The notes under the pieces: generated by a model
Seen by the model: the letters and a program-made list of their open reading frames with translations, nothing else
Told to the model about the DNA's origin: nothing
Databases searched by the model: none
Translations under genes and position numbers: made by a program
Origin: Saccharobesus litoralis
GTDB taxonomy: Bacteria; Pseudomonadota; Gammaproteobacteria; Enterobacterales; Alteromonadaceae
DNA: 64,000 nucleotides
NCBI RefSeq assembly: GCF_003063625.1
Contig: NZ_CP026604.1
Location: 2,892,065 to 2,956,064, forward strand
Direction: 5' to 3'
Part shown: positions 8,711 through 16,690 of the stretch, one piece after another
Numbering within the stretch: the stretch's first letter is position 1
Layout of the letters: every line of letters begins with the position of its first letter

Positions 8711-8763
8711 TGATCACCAATGTTTTCAACTAATCAAAACTAAATTGAAAAGGTACTAGTATA

Positions 8764-10152
8764 TTATTGATTATCAATGGTTAATTGAAACTCACCATTA
8801 ACTTGTTGTAGTACTAAATATTGATTACCTGAGTTTTTGTCTAATGTGTAGGCTTGTTTAATCAGCAATTCTCTGCTGTCAGCATCGCCGCGCGTAACAA
8901 AAATATTGTAATCGCCATTGGGTAAAATAACTCGTTGCATTTCCGCTAAATCAACATTACTTAGGTAATACGGGGTCGATTCAATGGTTTCACCTGCTTT
9001 GACATAGAACACATCAAATTCTTCATCTATTTGGTCTTCTTCGTCTATGTCGTCTTCATTAATAACTTCGACTAGATTGATAAATTTTATGTCATGTTCA
9101 TAGAAGCTTACTTGGTTGTTGTTATCCAAGGTGATTGCCCAATACGTATCAGCCACCGAATATAAAAAGGTCGTGTTATCTTCGTTGGGGTTTAACGTTA
9201 GCAAGTAGTTTTGTACCGCAAATTCATCTGAGTTAGCTAATTTAAAATTCAAACTATAATCGCCAACCTCAAGCTCGGTAGCCGTACTAAAGCTATTCGA
9301 TGCTATGGCTGATATTTCAGGTGTTTCATCTATATTATCTATGTATAAATCAACCGCTTGTTGGTCAGCTAAACCATTAAAAATTTTATACTCGCCTGCG
9401 GCATTGATATCACGGTAAGTGAGTGTCGATGATGTACTATCAATTCTCTGTAATAGGAATGGTGATTGACCTGGGGAGTTGCTCGGTAATACAGTAAACA
9501 CATAGCTTTTGGCGATAGAGAAGGTGGTTGTGCTGCTTTCAAACAGTACGGTATTGGCTCCAGCTTGGGTGATGTAAAACTTATATTCATCAAAGTCTAA
9601 GTTAAAGCTATCAGATAGGTTATTCGCTACGAAAGTACCGATTAAATCAGCGTCAGCAAAACTTTTTTCACTAGGTGATATATATAGATCCAAAGTTTGA
9701 CCTGTGAGAGGTAAAAAGCGAAACTCGATTTGTTCCTCTGGAGTATCTTCTTGGTAATTAAAGCTTAAGAAGGTGGGGTCATCGATATTACCAGCAACAA
9801 CGACGAGGTTTGTTTGATCGGCTGTGATAGTGTCGTTAAGTTCATTTAAAGTTGCGTAGCTATTCGCGTCTTCTAACCATAATAAATCGGCGCTGAATTC
9901 TCCGCTTGCGTAAGTATAGCGGCTACTCGCATCGCCATAACTACTGCTGGCAAGAATAATATCTTCGTCATCTTCTTCAACGGCATTCATTTGCCAATAA
10001 ATGTTGGGTGAATTGGTCGCGGCATTATAAAATTGTACAAAGCCAGTTTCGTTTGCATCTTCATCACTTGAACTACAAGCACTTAATAAAGCGCTGATAA
10101 CGAGAGTGGGTAGCAAGGTGAGGCATGAAGAATTTGCAAAATTTTTGAGCAT
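8764..10152 (-). CDS. DUF4397-like repeat lipoprotein
   Basis: Secreted lipoprotein of 462 residues: signal peptide with lipobox LLSAC (lipidated Cys near residue 26) followed by an acidic Ser/Asp linker. The rest consists of related beta-type repeats starting near residues 38, 145, 255 and 355, with recurrent patterns such as VQFYNAATNSPNIYW, LPLTGQTLDLYISPS and YKIFNGLADQQAVDLYIDN. This fits the DUF4397 family of cell-surface beta-sandwich modules, whose function is not known; a surface or adhesion role is only suggested. The protein is strongly acidic (EDNIDEEDQIDEE), as is common in marine bacteria. It is divergent from the methyltransferase gene, with 134 bp between them. Confidence 0.75.
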   Translation of the reverse strand: MLKNFANSSCLTLLPTLVISALLSACSSSDEDANETGFVQFYNAATNSPNIYWQMNAVEEDDEDIILASSSYGDASSRYTYASGEFSADLLWLEDANSYATLNELNDTITADQTNLVVVAGNIDDPTFLSFNYQEDTPEEQIEFRFLPLTGQTLDLYISPSEKSFADADLIGTFVANNLSDSFNLDFDEYKFYITQAGANTVLFESSTTTFSIAKSYVFTVLPSNSPGQSPFLLQRIDSTSSTLTYRDINAAGEYKIFNGLADQQAVDLYIDNIDETPEISAIASNSFSTATELEVGDYSLNFKLANSDEFAVQNYLLTLNPNEDNTTFLYSVADTYWAITLDNNNQVSFYEHDIKFINLVEVINEDDIDEEDQIDEEFDVFYVKAGETIESTPYYLSNVDLAEMQRVILPNGDYNIFVTRGDADSRELLIKQAYTLDKNSGNQYLVLQQVNGEFQLTIDNQ

Positions 10153-10286
10153 AGGATTGTCCTGTCGTTAAAATACTAGAAAGAAAAGCCGATCTTTCGT
10201 TAAGATCTGGCAAATACAGACGGAATAAAATGCAAAAGGTTGCAGATAATCCGTAAAATTTACATTGTTTTACAAGTTCACGACAT

Positions 10287-11138
10287 TTGATTACAAAATC
10301 CGCAAAAATAAATGCAACTTCTGCGAAGATCCAAGGTCAACAGACTCGCGGGAAAACCGCGCGTAATCGTTTAAGGCAGATTGACTACATTACGCTGCGT
10401 TATGATCGCCACGTATTGACTCGTAAAGATGGGCTTTTTGCACAAGCAGCTTGGTTGGATCTCGGCTATGGCGCAGAGCCTTTTACAACTTTGGAAACCG
10501 CTCGGCGATTTCGTCAGGCACACCGAAGTTTACCGGTTATCGGGGTAGAAATTGCGCAAGACCGAGTGGCAAGGGCCTTACCTTACGCTGATGACAAGAC
10601 AGACTTTCGTTTAGGTGGCTTTAACTATCCATTACATGATGGTGAAAACATTCGAGCTATTCGCGCTTTTAATGTATTACGGCAATACGAAGAGCAAGCC
10701 GTGTTAGACGCTTACGATGCTATGTGTCAGCAACTATTGCCAAACGGACTGTTAGTTGAAGGCACTTGTCACCCTTTTGGTCAATATAGTGTGACAAATA
10801 TGGTGCGACGTGTGGCTAATAAGTCAGATGGCCATAACGGTCAACATTACTGGAAAATTGAAGCCATGGTATTTGCTCATCGTTTTAAAACGGCGTTTTC
10901 ACCTAGCGATTTTCAAACGGTACTGCCGAAAAACTTAATTCACAAAGTCACCCCTGGCCATCATATATATGACTTTTTTCAAGATTGGAAAAAACAAGCC
11001 AGTTTAAATAGCCATTTAAAAACTTGGGGTCATAGGCAGTGGTTTGTTGGCACGGCAAAAGCCTTAGCACAAGACGGTTATCATATTGATTGTCGTAAAT
11101 GGTGGCTAAGGCATGGGATATTGATATGGCGTCAATAA
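10287..11138 (+). CDS. Class I SAM-dependent methyltransferase-like protein in LPS cluster
   Basis: Soluble protein of up to 283 residues. The first strand-loop AAWLDLGYGAEPFTTLE (near residue 55) resembles a degenerate SAM-binding motif I, GVEIAQDRVARA resembles motif II (acidic end of strand 2), and LLPNGLLVEGTCHPFG the motif near strand 5, so a Rossmann methyltransferase fold is likely. The substrate is unknown. The start is uncertain: the reading frame opens at a TTG (10287) without a clear Shine-Dalgarno sequence, and the first 25 residues are basic and low in conservation signals. It precedes a glycosyltransferase, waaA and kdkA, so modification of an LPS or glycan component is plausible but not shown. 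Confidence 0.65.
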   Translation: MITKSAKINATSAKIQGQQTRGKTARNRLRQIDYITLRYDRHVLTRKDGLFAQAAWLDLGYGAEPFTTLETARRFRQAHRSLPVIGVEIAQDRVARALPYADDKTDFRLGGFNYPLHDGENIRAIRAFNVLRQYEEQAVLDAYDAMCQQLLPNGLLVEGTCHPFGQYSVTNMVRRVANKSDGHNGQHYWKIEAMVFAHRFKTAFSPSDFQTVLPKNLIHKVTPGHHIYDFFQDWKKQASLNSHLKTWGHRQWFVGTAKALAQDGYHIDCRKWWLRHGILIWRQ

Positions 11139-11273
11139 CGTAATTTTATTGAGCGTACTTTAGTTGATCGAGCTTTAATGCTTTAGTTTTAATGTATCTG
11201 TTGTAGGTGTTTGATATTATGCTTGAAAAATAAAAGTGGGTTAATTATTCACACTGGTTAAATAGGTTTAAAT

Positions 11274-12260
11274 TTGAAAATTCTCCACGTTTTATCCTCC
11301 CGCATATCATTACCGCCAGAGAAATATGGTGGAACAGAGCGCGTTATTTGGTCGTTGGCAAAAGCTCAAATGGCGCAAGGTCACCAAGTTAGGTTTTTGT
11401 GGGGTAATGCTAAAACAGTCCCTCAAGGTACAATACGTTTTCAAAAAGGTGTGCCGTTAAATCAACAAATTGGTGATTGGCCAGACATTGTCCACTTTCA
11501 CAGAGACTATAAAGAAAGTATCGATAAGCCTTACGTTATCACTGAGCATGGTAATGCAAGTGAACCTAAAGAATATGATGCTAATACCATCTTTTTATCA
11601 CGTAAGCATGCTGAAAATGCCGGTGGAAGTTGTTTTGTCTATAACGGTTTAGATTGGTCAGAGTATGGTGAGCCTAATTTAAATCAACCTAAAGATTACT
11701 TTCACTTTTTAGGTAAAGCGCGGCACGCGATTAAAAATTTAGACGGAACGCTGGAAACCGTCGAGCGAGTCAATGGCAAACTCGCGGTTCTTGGCGGCAA
11801 ACGTTTTAGGCTAGGTAAAGGTGCGTATTGTTATTTTAATCGCAAGGCACGGTTTTACGGCATGGTTGGCGGTGCGAAAAAGCATGAGTTGATTTGTAAC
11901 TCCTTAGGCTTGGTGATGCCGGTACGTTGGCATGAACCTTTTGGCTTAGCGTTTACCGAAAGTTTATATTTAGGTACGCCTGTATTTGCTACTCCTTATG
12001 GTTCCTTACCTGAGTTAATTGATCAACCTGAAATCGGATTGTTGTCCACGTCTGGGCAAGAATTAGCTGAAGCCATGTCAGATTTATCGCGTTTTGATCG
12101 AAAAATGTGCCACGAAGTGGCGAAAGAGCGTTTTGGAGCTGATCCAATGGCTCGGGGTTATCAAGTTTGTTACGAGAAAGTCTTGAGTGGTCAGCCATTG
12201 CATAATGGTAAGCCTAGTACTCAAGGTGGCTTGTTAGACTTACTACCTTACAATGCCTAG
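11274..12260 (+). CDS. GT4-type glycosyltransferase
   Basis: Cytoplasmic or membrane-associated retaining glycosyltransferase of 328 residues with the two-domain GT-B pattern. The N-terminus is MKILHVLSSRISLPPEKYGGTERV, with the typical donor/acceptor Gly-rich loop PPEKYGGTER. The C-terminal signature HEPFGLAFTE followed by GTPVFATPYGSLPELI is the family E-x7-E nucleotide-sugar site. The start is TTG at 11274; the protein begins with the expected first strand, which supports it. It lies 11 bp upstream of waaA and is probably co-transcribed, so it likely adds a sugar to the LPS core or another envelope glycan. The sugar specificity cannot be inferred. Confidence 0.85.
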   Translation: MKILHVLSSRISLPPEKYGGTERVIWSLAKAQMAQGHQVRFLWGNAKTVPQGTIRFQKGVPLNQQIGDWPDIVHFHRDYKESIDKPYVITEHGNASEPKEYDANTIFLSRKHAENAGGSCFVYNGLDWSEYGEPNLNQPKDYFHFLGKARHAIKNLDGTLETVERVNGKLAVLGGKRFRLGKGAYCYFNRKARFYGMVGGAKKHELICNSLGLVMPVRWHEPFGLAFTESLYLGTPVFATPYGSLPELIDQPEIGLLSTSGQELAEAMSDLSRFDRKMCHEVAKERFGADPMARGYQVCYEKVLSGQPLHNGKPSTQGGLLDLLPYNA

Positions 12261-12271
12261 TTTTATTTTTA

Positions 12272-13549
12272 ATGATTAATCGCTTTGTTTATAGCCTGCT
12301 TCTTTATCTAGCTTGGCCATTGATCCTTGGCTATTTTGTTAAGCGAATGGTCAAAGAGCCGGCTTATCGGCTCGGTTTTGCTCAGCGTTTTGGTTTGGGT
12401 TTACCGCGCTTAGTTAATCAGCCTGTTATTCATTTCCATTGTGCATCGTTGGGTGAAGCAAAAGCTGCTGTCGCGCTAATTCAAACTACGTTAGCAAACT
12501 TGTCTGAGTACCAAGTCGTGGTGACAAATACAACCCCAACAGGTGCTAACGAGATTAAGCGCGTATTTGCCAATAACGTTTTGCAGCTAATGGCACCCAT
12601 TGATATGCCGCATATCACTAGACTGTTCGCTAAACGAATTCAGCCGGTTTTATCTGTGTTTATCGAAGTTGAGCTTTGGCCTAATTGGTTGGCAAGCCTA
12701 GATCAGTTAGGCACTAAAATACTGATTGCTAATGGCCGCATGACAAAAAAGTCGCAACAAAGTTATGCCAATAAATCGCGTTTGTTTGCTCCTTTGTTTA
12801 AACAAATTAGCTGGGTAGGCGCTCAATCAACAATTGAAGCGACACGCTTGCAAAGCTTGGGCTGTCAGCAAGTTGAAACTACGGGTAATATGAAGTTTGA
12901 TATGCCATTGCCTGCTGATTTACCAACAAAAACTGCTGAGTTAAGGGCGTATATTAGCGATAAAAGACCGATATTTGTTGCTGCTAGTGTTCATCCTGGT
13001 GAGTATGAGCAAGTTATAAGCGCGTTTACTCAGGTTCAATCCAAGGTGAGCAACTTACTGCTGGTTATAATTCCGCGCCATCCCCATCGCTTTCAACAAG
13101 TGGCTGACTACCTGCAAGCCGAAGGTATACCGTTTGTACGCCGCAGTGAGCAACAAGCGGTGTTAGCAGAGCATCAAATTTGGTTGGCGGATTCGATGGG
13201 GGAAGTAATGGCTTTTTATCAATTGGCCGATATTACCTTTGTTGGTGGTAGTTTAGTGGATGTTGGCGGGCACAATCCGTTGGAACCCGCTTTACTAGCC
13301 AAGCCTATTTTAATGGGGGAGTACGTGGTTAACTGTGCTGAAAGTGTCGCCATGTTGCAAGAAAATTCGGCTATTGTGTTGGTAAAACAACAGAGTGATA
13401 TAATCACGCAATTGCTCGCGTGGTTGGATAATCCAACGCAAGCTAAGGCTGTAGGTCTAGCAGCACAGCAGGTGGTTAAAGCCAATAGTGGTGCTGTTTT
13501 ATCGACGTTTTCCCGTATTAATGCGCTATTAAGCTCGCAAGGTTTATAA
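12272..13549 (+). CDS. waaA: Kdo transferase (3-deoxy-D-manno-octulosonic acid transferase)
   Basis: Inner-membrane-anchored GT30 enzyme of 425 residues (E. coli WaaA 425) that transfers Kdo from CMP-Kdo to lipid IV-A, the first step of inner-core synthesis. A hydrophobic N-terminal anchor (residues 5-20) precedes HCASLGEAKAAVALI with the catalytic Glu, IEVELWPNW, ANGRMTKKS, VAASVHPGEYEQV and FVGGSLVDVGGHNPLEPA, all WaaA signatures. It sits 11 bp after the GT4 gene and converges on kdkA; the two stop regions overlap by 6 bp. Adjacency of a Kdo kinase suggests that, as in Haemophilus and Vibrio, a single phosphorylated Kdo is made, although monofunctionality cannot be judged from sequence alone. 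Confidence 0.95.
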   Translation: MINRFVYSLLLYLAWPLILGYFVKRMVKEPAYRLGFAQRFGLGLPRLVNQPVIHFHCASLGEAKAAVALIQTTLANLSEYQVVVTNTTPTGANEIKRVFANNVLQLMAPIDMPHITRLFAKRIQPVLSVFIEVELWPNWLASLDQLGTKILIANGRMTKKSQQSYANKSRLFAPLFKQISWVGAQSTIEATRLQSLGCQQVETTGNMKFDMPLPADLPTKTAELRAYISDKRPIFVAASVHPGEYEQVISAFTQVQSKVSNLLLVIIPRHPHRFQQVADYLQAEGIPFVRRSEQQAVLAEHQIWLADSMGEVMAFYQLADITFVGGSLVDVGGHNPLEPALLAKPILMGEYVVNCAESVAMLQENSAIVLVKQQSDIITQLLAWLDNPTQAKAVGLAAQQVVKANSGAVLSTFSRINALLSSQGL

Positions 13550-14284
13550 AAAACGCTTTTGATAGGCTTTAGATAAAGTGCGCCAATTATCTTCTTTATA
13601 AAACATATTGGGATGTTTGGCCTTTTCTTTATCAAATGAACGTTTTAAGCGCAGCATATTACTGTGTTGCCAGCTGAATTTGGGTTGTGTTTGACGGCCG
13701 CGGTCAAAGTCGATTACCCAAACTTTACCGCGCATATCCATCATAACGTTGTGAATGTTTAAGTCAGCGTGAAATATGCCCGCTTTATGAAAATCAGCCA
13801 GTGTACGGCCAATTCTATGCCAATCGGCTTTTTCTAATTCTGTGTGTTGTAATAAGTGATATAGATCTTCAGCATCTGGGATCTGTTGCATAATTAAATC
13901 ACCACGATATAAATGCTTATCACGCAAAATACGCGCGCCTATCATTTTGGGTGCTGGTAAATCTAGCTGTTGTAGTTGCTCAAGCAGGCAAAACTCTTTG
14001 TACATTCGCGTGCGCTTTAAACCCGCATAAACATAGGTATCGTTAAAAATTTTGCCGGGTAGACCGCCACGGTAATAGTGGCGTAGCACATATTTGTCTG
14101 ATCCTTGCTGAAAAAAATAAGTGGTGTTGCGGCCTATTGATTGACCAATGACTTTATTATTTTTTTGCCAATATTCAGGCGTAAAGCTGTCTGAACTGAT
14201 CTCAAAACTGGCAGGATAGTGTTCAGAAGTAATAATGGTTTCTTGATTTGCGAAGGTCTGTATTAACGGCACTGTGCTTTCCAA
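13544..14284 (-). CDS. kdkA: 3-deoxy-D-manno-octulosonic acid kinase
   Basis: Kinase of 246 residues that phosphorylates Kdo on lipid A, replacing a second Kdo. It shows the eukaryotic-type kinase-like fold: a Gly-rich N-terminal region, the catalytic loop HADLNIHNVMMD (near residue 175), and the metal-binding VIDFDRGR. Length is close to the KdkA family (about 240). The start is TTG at 14284. The gene converges on waaA with a 6-bp overlap and is divergent from the GT9 gene, with a long MITE copy (14311-14534) inserted directly upstream, 26 bp from the start codon. This insertion probably displaced or altered its native promoter. Confidence 0.92.
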   Translation of the reverse strand: MESTVPLIQTFANQETIITSEHYPASFEISSDSFTPEYWQKNNKVIGQSIGRNTTYFFQQGSDKYVLRHYYRGGLPGKIFNDTYVYAGLKRTRMYKEFCLLEQLQQLDLPAPKMIGARILRDKHLYRGDLIMQQIPDAEDLYHLLQHTELEKADWHRIGRTLADFHKAGIFHADLNIHNVMMDMRGKVWVIDFDRGRQTQPKFSWQHSNMLRLKRSFDKEKAKHPNMFYKEDNWRTLSKAYQKRFL

Positions 14285-14310
14285 TTGCGTAAGCTAATGT
14301 TATCCAACTG

Positions 14311-14534
14311 TATAGTCTTCTCGCTCAGGTCTTATGGTTCATTGTCAGCGCTCACTCTCGACTTTGGCTCCTGCGTCGTTCTAACACCTAAATCCATTTA
14401 GGCGGCCCCAATCACATAGTAGAGCATATGCTCATGGGGCCTCGAAGCTTGCCTACATGGATGTAGGTAAGGAGCGAGAGCACGGATGCGGTAGCTTTGA
14501 CGGCTTCCCCTAAAACCTGATCGCTTTGACTATA
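14311..14534 (-). mobile_element. MITE-like family A, copy 1 (long form, 224 bp)
   Basis: Starts TATAGTCTTCTCGCTCAGGT and ends CCTGATCGCTTTGACTATA, so the two ends form an imperfect inverted repeat of about 27 bp. The interior carries a GAGCATATGCTC palindrome flanked by CCCC/GGGG and two optional modules absent from the 129-bp copies. It encodes no transposase. It lies between divergent kdkA and the GT9 gene. Strand is assigned by taking the orientation of the 15785 copy as plus. Confidence 0.85.
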
Positions 14535-14590
14535 TGATGGCGGTCATATTCGGCTATACTGGCGACTTTTAGTTATAGTTTACGAAATTT

Positions 14591-15679
14591 ATGGCTCAAG
14601 CTCATCCACAATATCATTCGATTTGCATTCTTCGGCTTTCCGCTATAGGGGATGTTTGTCATGCGGTTGCGTCTGTTCAAGCGATCCAGCGGACTTATCC
14701 TCAGGCGCAAATCACATGGGTGATAGGTAAAGTTGAAGCTATGTTACTGGGTGACTTGCCAGGCGTAAAGTTTGTTATTTTTGATAAAAGCCAAGGTTGG
14801 CGCGCTTTTTTGCAATTACGTCGTGCCTTGCCGCAAACCTTTGATGTGTTACTGCATATGCAAGTGGCATTACGCGCTAATATTGCTGCGAAAATGATCC
14901 GTGCTAAGCATAAAGTGGGTTTTTCTAAGCAATTGAGCAAAGAGCTGCACTCTTGGGTTGTCGATGAGCATATTAATATGCCGGCTAGACCGCATGTATT
15001 AGAAGGGTTTCAGGCGTTTGCCCATGCTATTGGCGTACCTCGATTCGAAGCAAGGTGGCATATCCCTATTAGCCAACAAGATATGAATTGGGCTTTAAAC
15101 TATCGTCAGGCTGAAAAACCCTTGTTGGTTATTGCTCCGGCAGCCAGTAAAGCGGAGCGCAATTGGCTAGCAGAGCGCTATGCTCAATTAGCTGAACACG
15201 CTGTTGCAAAAGGCTTTCAAGTGATATTAACCGGTGGCCCAAGCGAGATGGAAAAGGCACTGGCTAAGGCGATTGAATCTTTTTGTTCTGCAGACGTACT
15301 AAATTTGGTCGGCCAGAGTCATTTAAAGCAATTATTGGCGATGCTTAATGTCGCTGATGTGGTTGTTGCGCCCGATACAGGTCCTGCGCATATGGCTGTC
15401 ACCCAAGGCACGCCAGTGATAGGTTTATATGCGCACAGTAATCCAGCGCGTACTGGACCTTACACTTGGCAAAGTTATGTCGTTGAAGTTTATCAGCAAC
15501 ATGTAGTGCAACAGCACGGCTTGCCTGTAGAACAGTTAGCTTGGGGAACCAGGGTGAAAGGTCAGGATTTAATGGCTGATATTTCAGTGCAGCGCGTAGT
15601 TGATATGTTTGATAAAGTGACTGAAGAACACGGCCTTTTAATCAAGAATACGCAAACAATGGCAGAAAACTTGATCTAA
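14591..15679 (+). CDS. GT9 family heptosyltransferase-like protein
   Basis: Glycosyltransferase of 362 residues in the GT9 (ADP-heptose:LPS heptosyltransferase) family, acting on the cytoplasmic face of the inner membrane. N-terminal CILRLSAIGDVCHAVASVQAIQ is the family's first strand and acceptor loop; the C-terminal half has VIAPAASKAERNW, LTGGPSEMEKA and the nucleotide-sugar motif DTGPAHMAVTQGTPVIGLY. Which heptosyltransferase step it performs is unclear. It resembles the single GT9 gene found beside waaA in other Alteromonadales. MITE copies lie on both sides (14311-14534 and 15785-15913), so its transcription unit is bounded by repeats. Confidence 0.88.
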   Translation: MAQAHPQYHSICILRLSAIGDVCHAVASVQAIQRTYPQAQITWVIGKVEAMLLGDLPGVKFVIFDKSQGWRAFLQLRRALPQTFDVLLHMQVALRANIAAKMIRAKHKVGFSKQLSKELHSWVVDEHINMPARPHVLEGFQAFAHAIGVPRFEARWHIPISQQDMNWALNYRQAEKPLLVIAPAASKAERNWLAERYAQLAEHAVAKGFQVILTGGPSEMEKALAKAIESFCSADVLNLVGQSHLKQLLAMLNVADVVVAPDTGPAHMAVTQGTPVIGLYAHSNPARTGPYTWQSYVVEVYQQHVVQQHGLPVEQLAWGTRVKGQDLMADISVQRVVDMFDKVTEEHGLLIKNTQTMAENLI

Positions 15680-15784
15680 ATAAGCCACTAACTGAGTCAC
15701 ACGCCTTCAACATATGCAAAATTCGTTTATAATTGCCTCAAATTTTTTAGAAATACAGTGTCGTTTTTTTGAGTAATATGTAGT

Positions 15785-15913
15785 TATAGTCAAAGCGATC
15801 AGGTTTTAGGGGAAGCCGTCAAGCTTCGAATCCCCATGAGCATATGCTCTATTATGTGATTGGGGTGAGTAAGCTCTGACAATGAACCATAAAGCCTGAG
15901 CGAGAAGACTATA
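15785..15913 (+). mobile_element. MITE-like family A, copy 2 (short form, 129 bp)
   Basis: Exact boundaries TATAGTC at 15785 and GACTATA ending at 15913, with the inverted ends TATAGTCAAAGCGATCAGGT and CTGAGCGAGAAGACTATA. It contains the CCCC...GAGCATATGCTC...GGGG core. The same 129-bp length occurs at 28707, 31433 and 43442. Confidence 0.85.
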
Positions 15914-15995
15914 GTCTTTTCTGACTTGCGTTAACAACGATGTCAATGTTACTCAAACTGCGATTGTAAAAATATTAAGCTACGGAGTAATCTTA

Positions 15996-16397
15996 GTGAG
16001 CCATTCCAAATTGTTAGTTGCTAGCTTGGCAGCAACTTTGTTCAGTACTAGCTTGTTTGCTGGTGACGATGACTTAAGTGAAGCTGCGGTCAAAGAACGT
16101 ACAAAACCAGTAGGATCTGTTTATATTGCAGGAGCCGAGCCGGTTAAAGCGGGTGGCGCGCGTTCAGGAGCCGATGTTTATGGTGCTTCTTGTATTGCTT
16201 GTCATGGTGCTGGTGTTATGGGTGCGCCTAAACCGGGTAATGCCGATGATTGGGCACCACGTAAAGAACAAGGTTTTGATGTGTTATTAGAACATGCTAT
16301 CAATGGCTTTAAAGCTATGCCGGCAAAAGGCTCGTGCATGGATTGTTCAGATGACGAAATAAAAGCTGCCATTGAACATATGTTGGAAGGTGTTTAA
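15996..16397 (+). CDS. Cytochrome c5 family periplasmic cytochrome
   Basis: Monohaem periplasmic cytochrome of 133 residues. It starts at GTG 15996 with ACGGAG upstream and has a signal peptide (LLVASLAATLFSTSLFAG). The haem-binding CIACHGAG lies near residue 67, the expected axial Met in FKAMPAKGSCMDCSDDEI, and the extra Cys pair CMDC is the disulfide typical of cytochrome c5. It shuttles electrons between membrane complexes and terminal enzymes. It is monocistronic: a MITE is upstream and a strong terminator is at 16459-16484. A second c5-like protein, a lipoprotein, is encoded at 32821-33165. Confidence 0.92.
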   Translation: MSHSKLLVASLAATLFSTSLFAGDDDLSEAAVKERTKPVGSVYIAGAEPVKAGGARSGADVYGASCIACHGAGVMGAPKPGNADDWAPRKEQGFDVLLEHAINGFKAMPAKGSCMDCSDDEIKAAIEHMLEGV

Positions 16398-16458
16398 ATC
16401 TCTTTCAAGCGAGTTAATATCGATATTTGATATTACTGTTATAACGCCAAAATCATTA

Positions 16459-16484
16459 AAAAGCTGCTCTTAGCAGCTTTTTTT
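16459..16484 (+). terminator. Rho-independent terminator of the cytochrome c5 gene
   Basis: AAGCTGCT (16461-16468), loop CTT, AGCAGCTT (16472-16479) and a run of seven T. The same stem with flanking A and T runs could also work in reverse, but no gene ends there on the minus strand. Confidence 0.9.
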
Positions 16485-16690
16485 ATACCTGTTGCTAAAT
16501 TGTTAATTATTGTGCTTTTTTCCTTGCTTAACTAGTTAACAAAGGGCAAAAAAGCGCCTATTATGTAGCCAATAACGTTTAGCTATTTCCTGATTGTGCC
16601 TAAGAAAATGCAGGTGAGCTAAAACATAGGAAGTGCCTTATCAATTATAAGGTTGCGCTTTTCTTTAAATAATTTCAGAACCTATTTGCT

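Noticed and set aside
8376-8759. Open frame of 127 codons after the PspA cluster
   Set aside because: It has a poor start and lies wholly across a hairpin, a family B repeat and a CTTCGAC-type repeat; its translation is not protein-like.
14526-14560. MITE-end TTGACT with TATACT as promoter of the GT9 gene
   Set aside because: The spacer is 23 bp, too long for a sigma-70 promoter.
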